A stretch of 64,000 nt of DNA from Paraburkholderia franconis (GTDB taxonomy: Bacteria > Pseudomonadota > Gammaproteobacteria > Burkholderiales > Burkholderiaceae): the NCBI RefSeq assembly GCF_009362735.1, contig NZ_WHNP01000012.1, forward strand, positions 25,308 through 89,307. Reading direction: 5' to 3'. Each line of letters opens with the position of its first letter. The first letter of the stretch is position 1. Under the pieces are notes generated by a model that did not search any database, was not told the DNA's origin, and saw only the letters and a list, made by a program, of their open reading frames with translations. Positions 63,704 through 64,000 of this stretch are shown piece after piece. A program made the translations under genes and the position numbers.

Positions 63704-64000
63704 GCGGGGCGTGTCTCCGATACTGCCTTGCTTTTCTCTGCGGTCCACGCATCGAGCGCGGGCCGAGCACGCATTTTATAGCCTTCGAGTTCTTCGACGG
63801 GCGCAACGGGCACCGTCAGTTCGACGCGCAATCCGTTAGGATCGAAGAAATAGATCGAGCGCACGAAGTGATGATCGGTCACGCCGAGCACGTCGATGCC
63901 GTTGTCGATCAGCCGCGCTTTCATCGATTCGAGCTGCTCGAGCGTGTCGAGCCGCAGCGCGATGTGATTGACCCACGGCGGCGTATTCGGCGAAGGCAAT
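63700..64000 (-). CDS. VOC-family protein, partial (5' end beyond window)
   Basis: The last 100 residues of a vicinal-oxygen-chelate protein: VNHIALRLDTLEQLESMKAR, then the metal-ligand strand DHHFVRSIYFFDPNGLRVEL. Members are glyoxalases or extradiol ring-cleavage dioxygenases. Here, overlapping a fumarylacetoacetase gene, a dioxygenase-like or lyase role in the pathway is plausible. The start is outside the window; no in-window start is convincing. Confidence 0.85.
   Translation of the reverse strand, partial: LPSPNTPPWVNHIALRLDTLEQLESMKARLIDNGIDVLGVTDHHFVRSIYFFDPNGLRVELTVPVAPVEELEGYKMRARPALDAWTAEKSKAVSETRPA

Noticed and set aside
1-64000. tRNA, rRNA, CRISPR arrays, integrases or insertion sequences
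   Set aside because: No cloverleaf, rRNA-like stretch, spaced direct-repeat array or transposase motif was seen by eye, despite the many truncated genes.

Overview
The window is high-GC DNA with dense ABC-transporter, LysR/GntR and catabolic operons. Gene content and gene style point to a Burkholderia-group betaproteobacterium, most likely Paraburkholderia or Caballeronia. The evidence is a fused indolepyruvate ferredoxin oxidoreductase, a gar/gud operon with kdgD, PotABCD-like import genes and a G/C-rich palindromic spacer of a type I associate with Burkholderiales. It looks like accessory chromosome or megaplasmid DNA: almost everything is catabolism, transport or signalling. No rRNA, tRNA, ribosomal genes, CRISPR array, transposase or integrase was seen.

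Layout. 0.2-10.4 kb (+): an oxidative catabolic operon (DUF1185 protein, alpha/beta hydrolase, flavin reductase with a Nudix-like tail, luciferase-like monooxygenase, aldehyde dehydrogenase, NIPSNAP protein), then a polyamine-type ABC importer and a GntR/FCD regulator. 10.5-12.8 kb: chemoreceptor and RidA-like protein. 12.9-17.5 kb: indolepyruvate ferredoxin oxidoreductase with a divergent LysR gene. 17.5-22 kb (-): LysR, an aconitase-family protein with its domains in swapped order, and an MFS carrier. 22.2-27.7 kb: a compact natural-product-like locus with an acetoacetyl-CoA-synthetase-type adenylation/carrier/thioesterase protein, its own phosphopantetheinyl transferase and a divergent ACT-domain protein. 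This locus abuts a beheaded enolase-superfamily gene.

28-38.6 kb: aldo/keto reductase and divergent LysR, a dihydroxyacetone kinase gene broken by an internal deletion, and a complete D-glucarate/galactarate operon (garL, garR, lactonase, gudD, kdgD). That operon offers both the aldolase and the dehydratase route and has its own GntR regulator with a clear operator and terminator. 38.9-53 kb: two diguanylate cyclases, a YqcI/YcgG heme-type N-hydroxylase candidate, a three-repeat Tat lipoprotein with a glycoside-hydrolase domain, a second chemoreceptor and a CYTH-CHAD protein. These are interspersed with decayed genes: sterol desaturase, DUF2252, arsC, aquaporin, YVTN propeller, NodT-type efflux protein and CHASE3-GGDEF.

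52.8-64 kb: XdhC maturation factor and LysR next to a minus-strand operon (VOC protein, fumarylacetoacetase, alpha/beta hydrolase, molybdenum hydroxylase subunits, CoxG, enoyl-CoA hydratase, UbiD decarboxylase). This is probably an aromatic or heteroaromatic degradation pathway that continues beyond the window. The two best candidates for undescribed biology are the adenylation/carrier/thioesterase locus and the two oxidative catabolic operons whose substrates cannot be read from sequence.
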